In this document: in pieces, positions 1-4,718 of the stretch
Layout of the letters: each line of letters starts with the position of its first letter
How positions within the stretch are numbered: the first letter of the stretch is position 1
Assembly: GCA_900764415.1 (NCBI GenBank)
Contig: CAAFOA010000241.1
Span: 1-6,275 of the forward strand
Origin: an uncultured Collinsella sp.
GTDB lineage: Bacteria > Actinomycetota > Coriobacteriia > Coriobacteriales > Coriobacteriaceae
DNA length: 6,275 nucleotides
Reading direction: 5' to 3'
Notes under the pieces: model-generated
Told to the model about the DNA's origin: nothing
The model's input: the letters and a program-made list of their open reading frames with translations, nothing else
Databases searched by the model: none
Position numbers and translations under genes: made by a program

Positions 1-94
1 ACATATTGACCTGGGAGATGCCCACGCGTTCCGCAAGCTCTTTGGATGAGATCTTGCGTTCGGCGAGCATGCGGTCAAGCCGCAGAATAATCAT
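1..94 (-). CDS. Small Cro/C1-type (XRE, YozG-like) helix-turn-helix regulator, 3' end outside the window
   Basis: Only the first 31 residues are visible, beginning MIILRLDRMLAERKISSKEL and continuing AERVGISQVNM. The stretch SSKELAERVGISQVN has the spacing of helices 2 and 3 of a Cro/C1 helix-turn-helix. Start and sequence match the small (about 70 residue) YozG-like regulators usually paired with DUF2975 membrane proteins. The ATG (94-92) lies 9 nt after the stop of the DUF2975 gene. Its ribosome site is a GGGGG run at 104-100 that overlaps that stop codon, so the two genes are probably translationally coupled. The expected role is a cytoplasmic DNA-binding protein, perhaps acting on its own operon promoter near 777-805. 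The cellular signal is unknown, and the C-terminal half cannot be judged. Confidence 0.85.
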   Translation of the reverse strand, partial: MIILRLDRMLAERKISSKELAERVGISQVNM

Positions 95-103
95 GGATTC
101 CCC

Positions 104-742
104 CTAGAGCAACTCGTCATCTTGTTTTTGCAGGATATACCCGTAGCGGAAGATGCTGGCAATCAGGCAAATAATCAGGCCTGCAAAGAGCATGGAGGGC
201 TCGAATAACTGGCCGACGAACGCATCCGTAAAGCTGCCGCCAAATCCTGAGAGTATCATTCCCGTGATTACGGCGCCAAGAAGCCTCACGGCAACGCCGC
301 CGATAAGGAATAAATGTCCTACTCGACGAAGTGTCTGGTTACATTCAAGGTCAAAGGGCCTGCCTTCCTTTTCAATGTTGAAGAAAAGCCTGCGCACGCT
401 TATCGCGATGGTAAGCGCGAGGCATGTCATCAAGAGGCTCCCTATGGCAGTGTGACCATCGTGTGCGACGAGCATGAGTGGGGCCTGCGCATCGGTACCG
501 ACGATAGCGAGGCACGGCCCTTCGCCGGCTTGAAGTTCTACGGATTGGAGACACGAGCCTTGGGAGAGGCCAGGCAATATGAGTAGAAGGTCAATCGCAA
601 TGACCGCGAGGAGCCCCAGAGCGAGCGCGGTGGTAATGCAGATCGTGGCCCATTTGCAGATGCGAGCGAGCTTCCTCAGTTTGGCTACCGTCTGTTCGCG
701 GCTGATGGTTTCATTCGATATAGACGCGTTTCGATGGACCAT
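104..742 (-). CDS. DUF2975 family membrane protein
   Basis: A 212-residue integral membrane protein of unknown function. Four hydrophobic segments are visible at about residues 31-56, 98-116, 142-167 and 182-200. A long loop with two cysteines lies between the first and second. The cytoplasmic motif FNIEKEGRPF (about 121-130) and the C-terminal FRYGYILQKQDDELL are typical of DUF2975 proteins. The start at 742 is preferred over an in-frame ATG at 781. GGAGGGG (751-745) precedes 742, whereas nothing like a ribosome site precedes 781, and 781 falls inside the likely -10 box. The XRE regulator gene follows after 9 nt, an arrangement also known from Bacillus YoaS/YozG. Family knowledge suggests the pair acts together, perhaps with the membrane protein influencing the regulator; that is inference. 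There is no visible link to sugar uptake. Confidence 0.85.
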   Translation of the reverse strand: MVHRNASISNETISREQTVAKLRKLARICKWATICITTALALGLLAVIAIDLLLILPGLSQGSCLQSVELQAGEGPCLAIVGTDAQAPLMLVAHDGHTAIGSLLMTCLALTIAISVRRLFFNIEKEGRPFDLECNQTLRRVGHLFLIGGVAVRLLGAVITGMILSGFGGSFTDAFVGQLFEPSMLFAGLIICLIASIFRYGYILQKQDDELL

Positions 743-744
743 AA

Positions 745-751
745 CCCCTCC
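745..751 (-). promoter_or_regulatory. Ribosome binding site that sets the DUF2975 start at 742
   Basis: Read on the minus strand this is GGAGGGG, with the GGAGG core 4 nt from the ATG at 742-740. No comparable site lies upstream of the in-frame ATG at 781, so this site decides the start. Confidence 0.7.
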
Positions 752-765
752 AATCGACGTTTTGG

Positions 766-805
766 ATGATACTTGTATCATATCAGAATTAACGATAAAC
801 GATAA
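766..805 (-). promoter_or_regulatory. Probable promoter of the DUF2975-XRE operon with an overlapping palindromic operator
   Basis: On the minus strand TATGAT (782-777) resembles a -10 box, with a weak TTATCG (805-800) 17 nt upstream as -35. A perfect 16-bp palindrome, ATGATAC-TT-GTATCAT, covers 766-781 and so overlaps the -10 box and the start of transcription. This is a classic repressor geometry. The XRE protein encoded by the operon is the obvious candidate to bind it, but that is inference. Two CGATAA units (793-798 and 800-805) lie just upstream. Confidence 0.45.
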
Positions 806-992
806 ATAATTACGGATACTGAGTAAGTAATGATTGAAAACGATTAGCGTGAGCTATTGGCTCATTCATGGATGCGGGAGTTTGACGCGCGGGGGATGAG
901 GACAAATGCCCAAACTTCCCGTGATTGCGCAAACGCTCCATCGCGTTTCCCTAATTCATCTGGGAAAACAACTGCAAACGATTGCAAGTAAC

Positions 993-1022
993 CGGTGAAC
1001 GGTCGAAAACTACCGTTCACCG
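993..1022. repeat. Perfect 11-bp inverted repeat (dyad A), candidate operator
   Basis: The arms CGGTGAACGGT (993-1003) and ACCGTTCACCG (1012-1022) are exact reverse complements around the 8-nt spacer CGAAAACT. The left arm and the start of the spacer recur almost unchanged at 1211-1226, in dyad B. The position is about 290 bp upstream of the likely PTS transcription start. It could be a protein-binding site or, if transcribed, an RNA hairpin; there is no T-tract, so a terminator is unlikely. Confidence 0.65.
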
Positions 1023-1166
1023 ATAATCTCAAAACTGGTTCTAACTGGTATTAAGTCAAAAAGACCAATTCACATATCTTCACAATGACCTGCAATTTTT
1101 CTACACGCTATTTTTAGCCGCCCTGCGTTGTTTAGACACCGGGAAAGATCCGTTCTTTTGCCAAAG

Positions 1167-1190
1167 CGTTTCGAAACGGTTTCAAAACCG
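1167..1190. promoter_or_regulatory. Overlapping palindromes resembling a LacI-family or cre-type operator
   Basis: CGTTTCGAAACG (1167-1178) is a perfect 12-bp palindrome with a central CG. It is overlapped by CGGTTT-CA-AAACCG (1177-1190), another perfect inverted repeat. Between them, TCGAAACGGTTTCA (1171-1184) fits a cre-like pattern (A, central CG, T and CA at the expected places) with mismatches in the second and third bases. LacI-family regulators, including CcpA-like proteins, favour CG-centred sites of this kind. No LacI-family gene is present in the window, so the binding protein is unknown. Confidence 0.4.
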
Positions 1191-1210
1191 CAGGTAGAAG
1201 TGTTAACGAG

Positions 1211-1243
1211 CGGTAAACGGTCGAAATATCACCGTGAGCGGTG
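1211..1243. repeat. Imperfect dyad B, a diverged copy of dyad A
   Basis: CGGTAAACGGTCGAAA (1211-1226) matches 15 of 16 bases of 993-1008. As in dyad A, ACCGT follows after a short spacer (1231-1235), giving ACGGT-N9-ACCGT where dyad A has ACGGT-N8-ACCGT. The right arm is decayed (7 of 11 matches), and a third, weaker unit, CCGTGAGCGGTGCAAAAAC, runs through 1232-1250. This places a second copy of the element about 50-95 bp upstream of the likely PTS transcription start, a position usual for an activator or for a repressor acting from upstream. Confidence 0.55.
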
Positions 1244-1290
1244 CAAAAACGTTTTACTGTTTGAATCAGCGAAAGCGACCTCTTCTGGGG

Positions 1291-1299
1291 TGATATAGT
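1291..1299 (+). promoter_or_regulatory. Candidate extended -10 promoter of the PTS operon
   Basis: TGATATAGT supplies the TGn extension followed by TATAGT, one base from the -10 consensus. No good -35 is present at 16-18 nt upstream, which is common for extended -10 promoters. Transcription would begin near 1306, giving a leader of about 140 nt before the EIIA start. The TGGT-N4-ACCA operator would then sit about 11-22 nt downstream of the start. A CG-centred palindrome, AAAACGTTTT (1246-1255), lies roughly 50-60 bp upstream of the start. Confidence 0.4.
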
Positions 1300-1314
1300 G
1301 ACAACAACACGTCA

Positions 1315-1330
1315 CGTGGTTACTACCAGT
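1315..1330. promoter_or_regulatory. Candidate GntR/HutC-type operator upstream of the PTS operon
   Basis: TGGTTACTACCA (1317-1328) has the TGGT-N4-ACCA symmetry known for amino-sugar regulators of the HutC subfamily such as DasR and NagR/YvoA. The 13-mer TGGTTACTACCAG is repeated exactly upstream of agaS at 5610-5622. The ACCAGT at its right end also pairs with ACTGGT (1340-1345) as a second, larger dyad. The GntR protein encoded at 4838 is the likely ligand-responsive binder; the assignment is by family logic and site sharing. Confidence 0.6.
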
Positions 1331-1375
1331 TTAGAAACCACTGGTCTTTAAAGAACGCTTTCTAAGAAGCTTTAA

Positions 1376-1438
1376 GGGCGAGCGCCCGCTGGCTTCCGAA
1401 AATCATCGGACTCAGATCGTACACACCTTCGGAAGGGA
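1376..1438 (+). promoter_or_regulatory. Structured leader that may mask the EIIA ribosome site
   Basis: A small hairpin GGGC-GAGC-GCCC (1376-1387) is followed by CTTCCGAA (1393-1400), which is exactly complementary to TTCGGAAG (1428-1435). The latter contains the EIIA ribosome site GGAAGGGA (1431-1438). The upstream strand can instead pair locally, TCCGA (1395-1399) with TCGGA (1406-1410), which would free the ribosome site. Two exclusive folds around a start signal are suggestive of translational control but are not proof of it. Confidence 0.35.
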
Positions 1439-1445
1439 AATTTGA

Positions 1446-1889
1446 ATGGTTGGCTTTATTCTTACCGGTCATGGACAGTTCGCACCCGGCCTTGCAAGCG
1501 CTATCGCTATGGTTGCCGGCGACCAGCCTGCTTTTACCGTCGTTCCTTTTGAGGGCGACCAGGCCGCATCCTACGGTGAGGATCTCCGCGCCGCTATTAC
1601 CGCCATGCGCGAGGAGTGCGATGGCGTGCTCGTCTTTACCGACCTGCTTGGCGGCACCCCGTTCAACCAGTCGATGATGATTGCCCAGGATGTCGACAAC
1701 GTCGAGGTTCTGACTGGCACCAACCTTCCCATGGTTATTGAGCTTCTGTTCCTCCGCGGCAATGCCACGCTCGCCGAGCTTGGCGAGCAGGCCGTGACCG
1801 TTGGCCAGACGGGCATCACCGCCCAGACGGTCGCATCCGTTGCCGGCTCCGAGGAAGAGGATATCTTCGGCGACGAGGACGGCATCTAA
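1446..1889 (+). CDS. PTS mannose-family EIIA component
   Basis: A 147-residue cytoplasmic EIIA domain of the mannose/fructose/sorbose family (ManX N-terminal domain or AgaF type), here encoded as a separate protein. It accepts phosphate from HPr on His9, in the motif ILTGHG (residues 5-10), and passes it to EIIB. Other family marks are FTDLLGGTPFN (64-74), including the conserved Asp66, and GTNLPM (91-96). Length is normal apart from an acidic tail at about 135-147. The start fits because the N-terminal strand MVGFILTGHG begins exactly there, 7 nt after GGAAGGGA. The stop and the next start overlap as TAATG, so the downstream YajC-like gene should be translationally coupled. It is the first gene of the PTS operon. 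The transported sugar cannot be read from this subunit. Confidence 0.93.
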   Translation: MVGFILTGHGQFAPGLASAIAMVAGDQPAFTVVPFEGDQAASYGEDLRAAITAMREECDGVLVFTDLLGGTPFNQSMMIAQDVDNVEVLTGTNLPMVIELLFLRGNATLAELGEQAVTVGQTGITAQTVASVAGSEEEDIFGDEDGI

Positions 1890-2170
1890 TGGCCGATTTC
1901 GGAGCCAACGTCCTGAGCTCCTCGGTCGCCCTTTTAGGCCTGCTTGTCATCATGGGCTTGATTTACACCATCTGGTCGCAAATCAACATGAAGAAGAAGC
2001 AGAAGTACTTCAAGGAGCTGCACACCGAGCTCAAGCCGGGTCAGGAGGTTCTTTTCGCCGGCGGTATCTACGGAACCGTCAAAGGCATCGAAGGCGAGAA
2101 GGTCCAGATCAAAGTCCGATCCGGAGCCGTCGTAGATGTTTCGCGTTACGCGATTCAGGAGATCAAGTAA
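1889..2170 (+). CDS. yajC: YajC-like membrane protein encoded inside the PTS operon
   Basis: A 93-residue protein with one N-terminal membrane segment (about 8-29) followed by a basic stretch, MKKKQK. The YajC core is visible as LKPGQEVLFAGGIYGTVKGI (about 49-68), then a predicted beta-rich end with VDVSRYAIQEI. Canonical YajC is an accessory subunit of the SecDF translocase complex, normally encoded near secD/secF or tgt. Here it lies between EIIA and EIIB and its ATG overlaps the EIIA stop by 1 bp. YajC-like genes are known in some mannose-family PTS operons, including those of streptococci dealing with glycosaminoglycan fragments. This copy is therefore probably a PTS-dedicated paralogue, perhaps helping assembly or stability of the EIIC/EIID membrane complex. 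That role is inference. No ribosome site is obvious ahead of it beyond the coupled junction. Confidence 0.85.
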   Translation: MADFGANVLSSSVALLGLLVIMGLIYTIWSQINMKKKQKYFKELHTELKPGQEVLFAGGIYGTVKGIEGEKVQIKVRSGAVVDVSRYAIQEIK

Positions 2171-2206
2171 CTGTCGTCAGCAAATATCGAAAGGAAGCTG
2201 ATCAAC

Positions 2207-2689
2207 ATGGCAGAACCCAACATTCTTCTTACCCGCATCGATAACCGACTGGTTCATGGTCAGGTTGCCACCCAGTGGAACTCCACTCTGGGCTCCAACC
2301 TCATCCTCGTCGCCAACGACGACGTGGCGTCCAACACCATGCGCCAGAACCTCATGAAGATGGCCGCTCCCGCCGGCGTCGCTACGCGTTTCTTCTCCCT
2401 GCAGAAGACCATCGATGTCATTGGCAAGGCGAGCCCGCGCCAGAAGATCTTCATCGTGGCCGAAACACCGGAAGACGTGCTTACGCTCGTCAAGGGCGGT
2501 GTGCCTATAAAGAAGGTAAACATCGGCAACATGCACATGTCGGAAGGAAAGCGCCAAGTCGCCACCTCCGTCGCAGTTAACGACGAGGATGTCGCTGCGT
2601 TTAAAGAGCTGCAGGAATTGGGGGTGGAGTTGGAGATCAGGCGCGTTCCGAGCACGCCTGTTGAGGACACGAGCAAGCTCTTCTCGTAA
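2207..2689 (+). CDS. PTS mannose/fructose/sorbose-family EIIB component
   Basis: A 160-residue cytoplasmic EIIB of the mannose family (AgaV/ManX-IIB type). It takes phosphate from EIIA onto His17, in the motif TRIDNRLVHGQV (residues 9-20), and transfers it to the sugar as it passes through EIIC/EIID. Further family signs are the VANDDVA segment (about 34-40) and the GNMHMSEGKRQVA stretch in the second half. Length is normal. The start is supported by AAAGGAAG (2190-2197) about 9 nt upstream and by the N-terminal match to the family. It follows the YajC-like gene by 36 nt and precedes EIIC by 90 nt, the longest gap in the operon. Substrate assignment to an amino sugar rests on neighbouring agaS, not on this protein. 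Confidence 0.95.
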   Translation: MAEPNILLTRIDNRLVHGQVATQWNSTLGSNLILVANDDVASNTMRQNLMKMAAPAGVATRFFSLQKTIDVIGKASPRQKIFIVAETPEDVLTLVKGGVPIKKVNIGNMHMSEGKRQVATSVAVNDEDVAAFKELQELGVELEIRRVPSTPVEDTSKLFS

Positions 2690-2706
2690 TCCTCGTGATC
2701 CACGTT

Positions 2707-2756
2707 GTCAGGAGTGAAACCCTGACGTTCTGTACGTGATATCCAAAGTGCGTACA
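2707..2756 (+). other. Two small hairpins in the EIIB-EIIC intercistronic gap
   Basis: GTCAGG (2707-2712) pairs with CCTGAC (2721-2726) around an 8-nt loop, and TGTACG (2731-2736) pairs with CGTACA (2751-2756) around 14 nt. Neither is followed by a T-tract, so termination is unlikely. They could protect or process the mRNA between the soluble-domain genes and the membrane-subunit genes. The EIIC ribosome site GAAAGGAGG (2765-2773) lies just outside. Confidence 0.35.
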
Positions 2757-2779
2757 TTCATTTTGAAAGGAGGAGCAAG

Positions 2780-3580
2780 ATGGAATACTCGATCATCCAG
2801 ATCGCTCTGGTCTTCGTCGTCACGTTCATCGCGGCAATCGACCAGTTTGACTTCCTCGAGTCTCTCTATCAGCCCATCGTCACCGGCGCCGTCATCGGTC
2901 TTATCCTTGGCGACCTCAACACCGGTCTTCTCGTGGGTGGTACCTATCAGCTCATGACGATCGGCAACATGCCGATCGGAGGCGCTCAGCCGCCTAACGC
3001 CGTCATCGGCGGCATCATGGCAGCCATTCTCGCTATCGCCACGGGCCTCGAGCCCAACGCGGCAGTCGGCCTCGCCATTCCGTTCGCTCTGCTTGGCCAG
3101 CTTGGCGTTACCCTGGTCTTCACGCTTATGTCCCCGCTTATGTCCACGGCCGATAACATGGCTCACAACGCGGACACCAAGGGCATCGAGCGCCTGAACT
3201 ACTTCGCCATGGCTCTGCTCGGCCTGATCTTCGCTGTCGTCGTCACCCTGTTCTTCATCGCTGGCGCTACCATCGGTCAGACCATCGCTTCTGCCATCCC
3301 GACTTGGCTGCAGACCGGTCTGTCCGCTGCAGGCGGCATGATGCGCTTCGTCGGCTTCGCCGTCCTGCTCAAGGTTATGATGAACCGCGATATGTGGGGC
3401 TTCTTCCTCATGGGCTTCGGCCTCGCGCTCATCACCGTTGCCAACGATTCGCTGGCAACCCCTGCTCTGCTCATCCTCGCTCTCATCGGCTTCGGCATCG
3501 CTTTCTGGGACTTCCAGCAGCAGACCGAGCTGAAGGGTGCAGCTGTTTCTGACGGAGGTGACTTCGAAGATGGCATCTAA
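2780..3580 (+). CDS. PTS mannose/fructose/sorbose-family EIIC membrane component
   Basis: A 266-residue polytopic membrane subunit (AgaW/ManY type) that with EIID forms the sugar channel in the cytoplasmic membrane. The family signature runs through about residues 36-80: a GLILGDLNTGLLVGGTYQLM segment followed by TIGNMPIGGAQPPNAVIGG. Hydrophobic segments are visible throughout, including about 4-20, 75-90, 97-117, 142-168, 185-200 and 205-242. The C-terminal tail (about 245-266) is hydrophilic and acidic, ending DFEDGI. The start is fixed by the strong ribosome site AAAGGAGG (2766-2773), 6 nt before the ATG. Codon use is strongly biased to C-ending codons, suggesting high expression. Its last 11 bp overlap the start of EIID, so the two membrane subunits are likely made in equal amounts by coupling. 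Confidence 0.95.
   Translation: MEYSIIQIALVFVVTFIAAIDQFDFLESLYQPIVTGAVIGLILGDLNTGLLVGGTYQLMTIGNMPIGGAQPPNAVIGGIMAAILAIATGLEPNAAVGLAIPFALLGQLGVTLVFTLMSPLMSTADNMAHNADTKGIERLNYFAMALLGLIFAVVVTLFFIAGATIGQTIASAIPTWLQTGLSAAGGMMRFVGFAVLLKVMMNRDMWGFFLMGFGLALITVANDSLATPALLILALIGFGIAFWDFQQQTELKGAAVSDGGDFEDGI
3554..3561 (+). promoter_or_regulatory. Ribosome binding site that sets the EIID start at 3570
   Basis: GGAGGTGA, a near-perfect anti-16S match, lies 8 nt before the ATG at 3570 and inside the end of the EIIC gene. The upstream in-frame ATG at 3537 has no such site. Confidence 0.8.
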
Positions 3581-4652
3581 TGAGTATGTGATCCCGGAGC
3601 ACTACGAGGATCTCACTCCTGCTCCGCAGCTCGACCAGAAGACCCTCAACAAGATGGCTTGGCGCTCCTGCTTCCTGCAGGCATCGTTCAACTACGAGCG
3701 CATGCAGGCCGCTGGCTGGCTTTACTCCATCATCCCCGGTCTGGAGAAGATCCACACCAACAAGAACGACCTCGCGGCTTCCATGAGCCACAACCTGGAG
3801 TTCTTCAACACCCACCCGTTCCTCGTCACCTTTGTTATGGGCATCGTGCTTTCGCTCGAGCAGAACAAGGTTGACATCCCCACGATTCGCGCCGTCCGCG
3901 TCGCCGCAATGGGCCCGCTCGGTGGTATCGGTGACGCCCTGTTCTGGCTGACGCTCGTGCCTATCACGGCCGGCATCACCTCCAACATGGCCATCAACGG
4001 CAACGCCGCTGCGCCGATCATCTTCCTGGTGATTTTCAACGCCGTCCAGTTCGCTCTGCGCTTCTGGCTCATGAACTGGTCCTACAAGCTTGGCACCAGC
4101 GCTATTGACGCTCTGACCGCCAACATGCAGGCCTTCACGCGTGCCGCTTCCATCATGGGCGTCTTCGTCGTCGGTTGCCTGGTCGTCACCATGGGTGGCA
4201 CCCAGATCAACCTCCAGATCCCCAACGGCACCACTCGTGGCCTTGCCCCTACTACCGTGATCGTCTCCGAGAAGGAGGCCGAGAACTTCACCGGTATGGA
4301 GGGCATCGATACCGAGACCGCTGAGGCCGGTACCATCGCCATGACCGATGAGGACGGCAACGCCCTCACCGCCACCGATGCCGACGGCAACGAGGTCAAG
4401 TGCGGCGTCGCCGATCTGGGCAACGGCATGGAGTCCGTGACCTACGCTACCGTCACCGAGGATCCGGTCAACTTCTCTGTTGCCGACACCCTCAACACCA
4501 TCGTCCCGAAGCTCGTCCCGCTTATGCTTACGCTGCTGCTTTACTACATGTTCGCTAAGCACAGCTGGACCCCGACCAAGGGCATTCTCCTGCTCTTCGT
4601 CCTTGGCATCCTGGGCGCTGGCCCGCTTGGTCTCTGGCCGAGCATCTGGTAA
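3570..4652 (+). CDS. PTS mannose/fructose/sorbose-family EIID membrane component with a large acidic insertion
   Basis: A 360-residue EIID (AgaE/ManZ type), the second half of the sugar channel. Family marks are LNKMAWRSCFLQASFNYERM (about 26-45), the MGPLGGIGDALFWLTLVP block (about 114-131), and the C-terminal membrane segments at about 309-330 and 338-352. The start at 3570 is chosen over an in-frame ATG at 3537 because GGAGGTGA (3554-3561) sits 8 nt upstream and MASNEYVIP is a normal EIID beginning. Typical family members have about 270-300 residues. The excess is a hydrophilic, acidic stretch at about 220-301 between the TQINLQIP strand and the last membrane pair, with two TDxDGN repeats at 259-264 and 269-274. 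Reading frame and codon use are intact across it, so it is not a frameshift artefact. It is the last gene of the operon. Confidence 0.95.
   Translation: MASNEYVIPEHYEDLTPAPQLDQKTLNKMAWRSCFLQASFNYERMQAAGWLYSIIPGLEKIHTNKNDLAASMSHNLEFFNTHPFLVTFVMGIVLSLEQNKVDIPTIRAVRVAAMGPLGGIGDALFWLTLVPITAGITSNMAINGNAAAPIIFLVIFNAVQFALRFWLMNWSYKLGTSAIDALTANMQAFTRAASIMGVFVVGCLVVTMGGTQINLQIPNGTTRGLAPTTVIVSEKEAENFTGMEGIDTETAEAGTIAMTDEDGNALTATDADGNEVKCGVADLGNGMESVTYATVTEDPVNFSVADTLNTIVPKLVPLMLTLLLYYMFAKHSWTPTKGILLLFVLGILGAGPLGLWPSIW
4344..4403 (+). repeat. 30-bp in-frame tandem repeat inside the EIID insertion
   Basis: Two consecutive 30-base units begin ACCGATGAGGACGGCAAC (4344) and ACCGATGCCGACGGCAAC (4374), with 16 of 18 bases identical at their starts. 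They encode TDEDGNALTA and TDADGNEVKC. The DxDGN pattern recalls short acidic loops that bind calcium in other surface proteins, but no complete calcium-binding motif is present. Confidence 0.6.
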
Positions 4653-4665
4653 GGCTCTAGCTTGA

Positions 4666-4694
4666 GGGGTGTGTCCCTACGCGGCTCACACCCC
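4666..4694 (+). other. Stem-loop just after the EIID stop codon
   Basis: GGGGTGTG (4666-4673) is exactly complementary to CACACCCC (4687-4694) with a 13-nt loop. No T-tract follows directly. It lies 25 bp upstream of the true terminator and could stabilise the 3' end of the PTS mRNA. Confidence 0.45.
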
Positions 4695-4718
4695 GACCCC
4701 TTAAGCCATGTGTATGTT

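Larger units (their letters stand above)
783..1445. other. Long regulatory intergenic region with no credible gene
   Basis: About 660 bases separate the divergent DUF2975 and PTS operons. They are clearly richer in A and T than the flanking genes. No reading frame here has both a proper ribosome site and a plausible protein. The region holds many short inverted repeats: 875-884 with 911-921 (one bulged base), TTGCGCAA (925-932), AAACGC with GCGTTT (931-936 and 943-948), and TGCAA with TTGCA (973-977 and 982-986). The larger dyads, operator, promoter and leader are listed separately. The density of symmetric elements suggests several DNA-binding proteins control the PTS operon. Confidence 0.6.

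Noticed and set aside
743..781. Upstream in-frame ATG of the DUF2975 gene at 781
   Set aside because: It has no ribosome site, lies within the probable -10 box, and adds 13 residues before a start (742) that has GGAGGGG at short spacing.
896..991. A 31-codon frame in the intergenic region ending just before dyad A, considered as a leader peptide
   Set aside because: The only G-run before it directly abuts the ATG, there is no promoter with a suitable position, and the peptide has no biased codon run. The nearness to dyad A is probably chance.
993..1022. Dyad A as a terminator for a transcript entering from the left
   Set aside because: No T-tract follows on either strand, and the gene to the left runs away from it.
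3537..3569. Upstream in-frame ATG of EIID at 3537
   Set aside because: No ribosome site precedes it and it would lengthen the overlap with EIIC to 44 bp; the ATG at 3570 has a near-perfect ribosome site.
3483..4562. Long open frame of 359 codons on the minus strand opposite EIIC/EIID
   Set aside because: It lies antisense to two well-supported PTS genes, has a low-complexity composition rich in G, D, H, E and R typical of the reverse of GC-rich coding DNA, and has no recognisable domain.
1446..4652. Naming the PTS as specific for mannose, or for N-acetylgalactosamine, from its subunits
   Set aside because: Mannose-family PTS proteins differ widely in substrate; only the linked agaS and GntR genes hint at an amino sugar, so specific gene symbols were left out.
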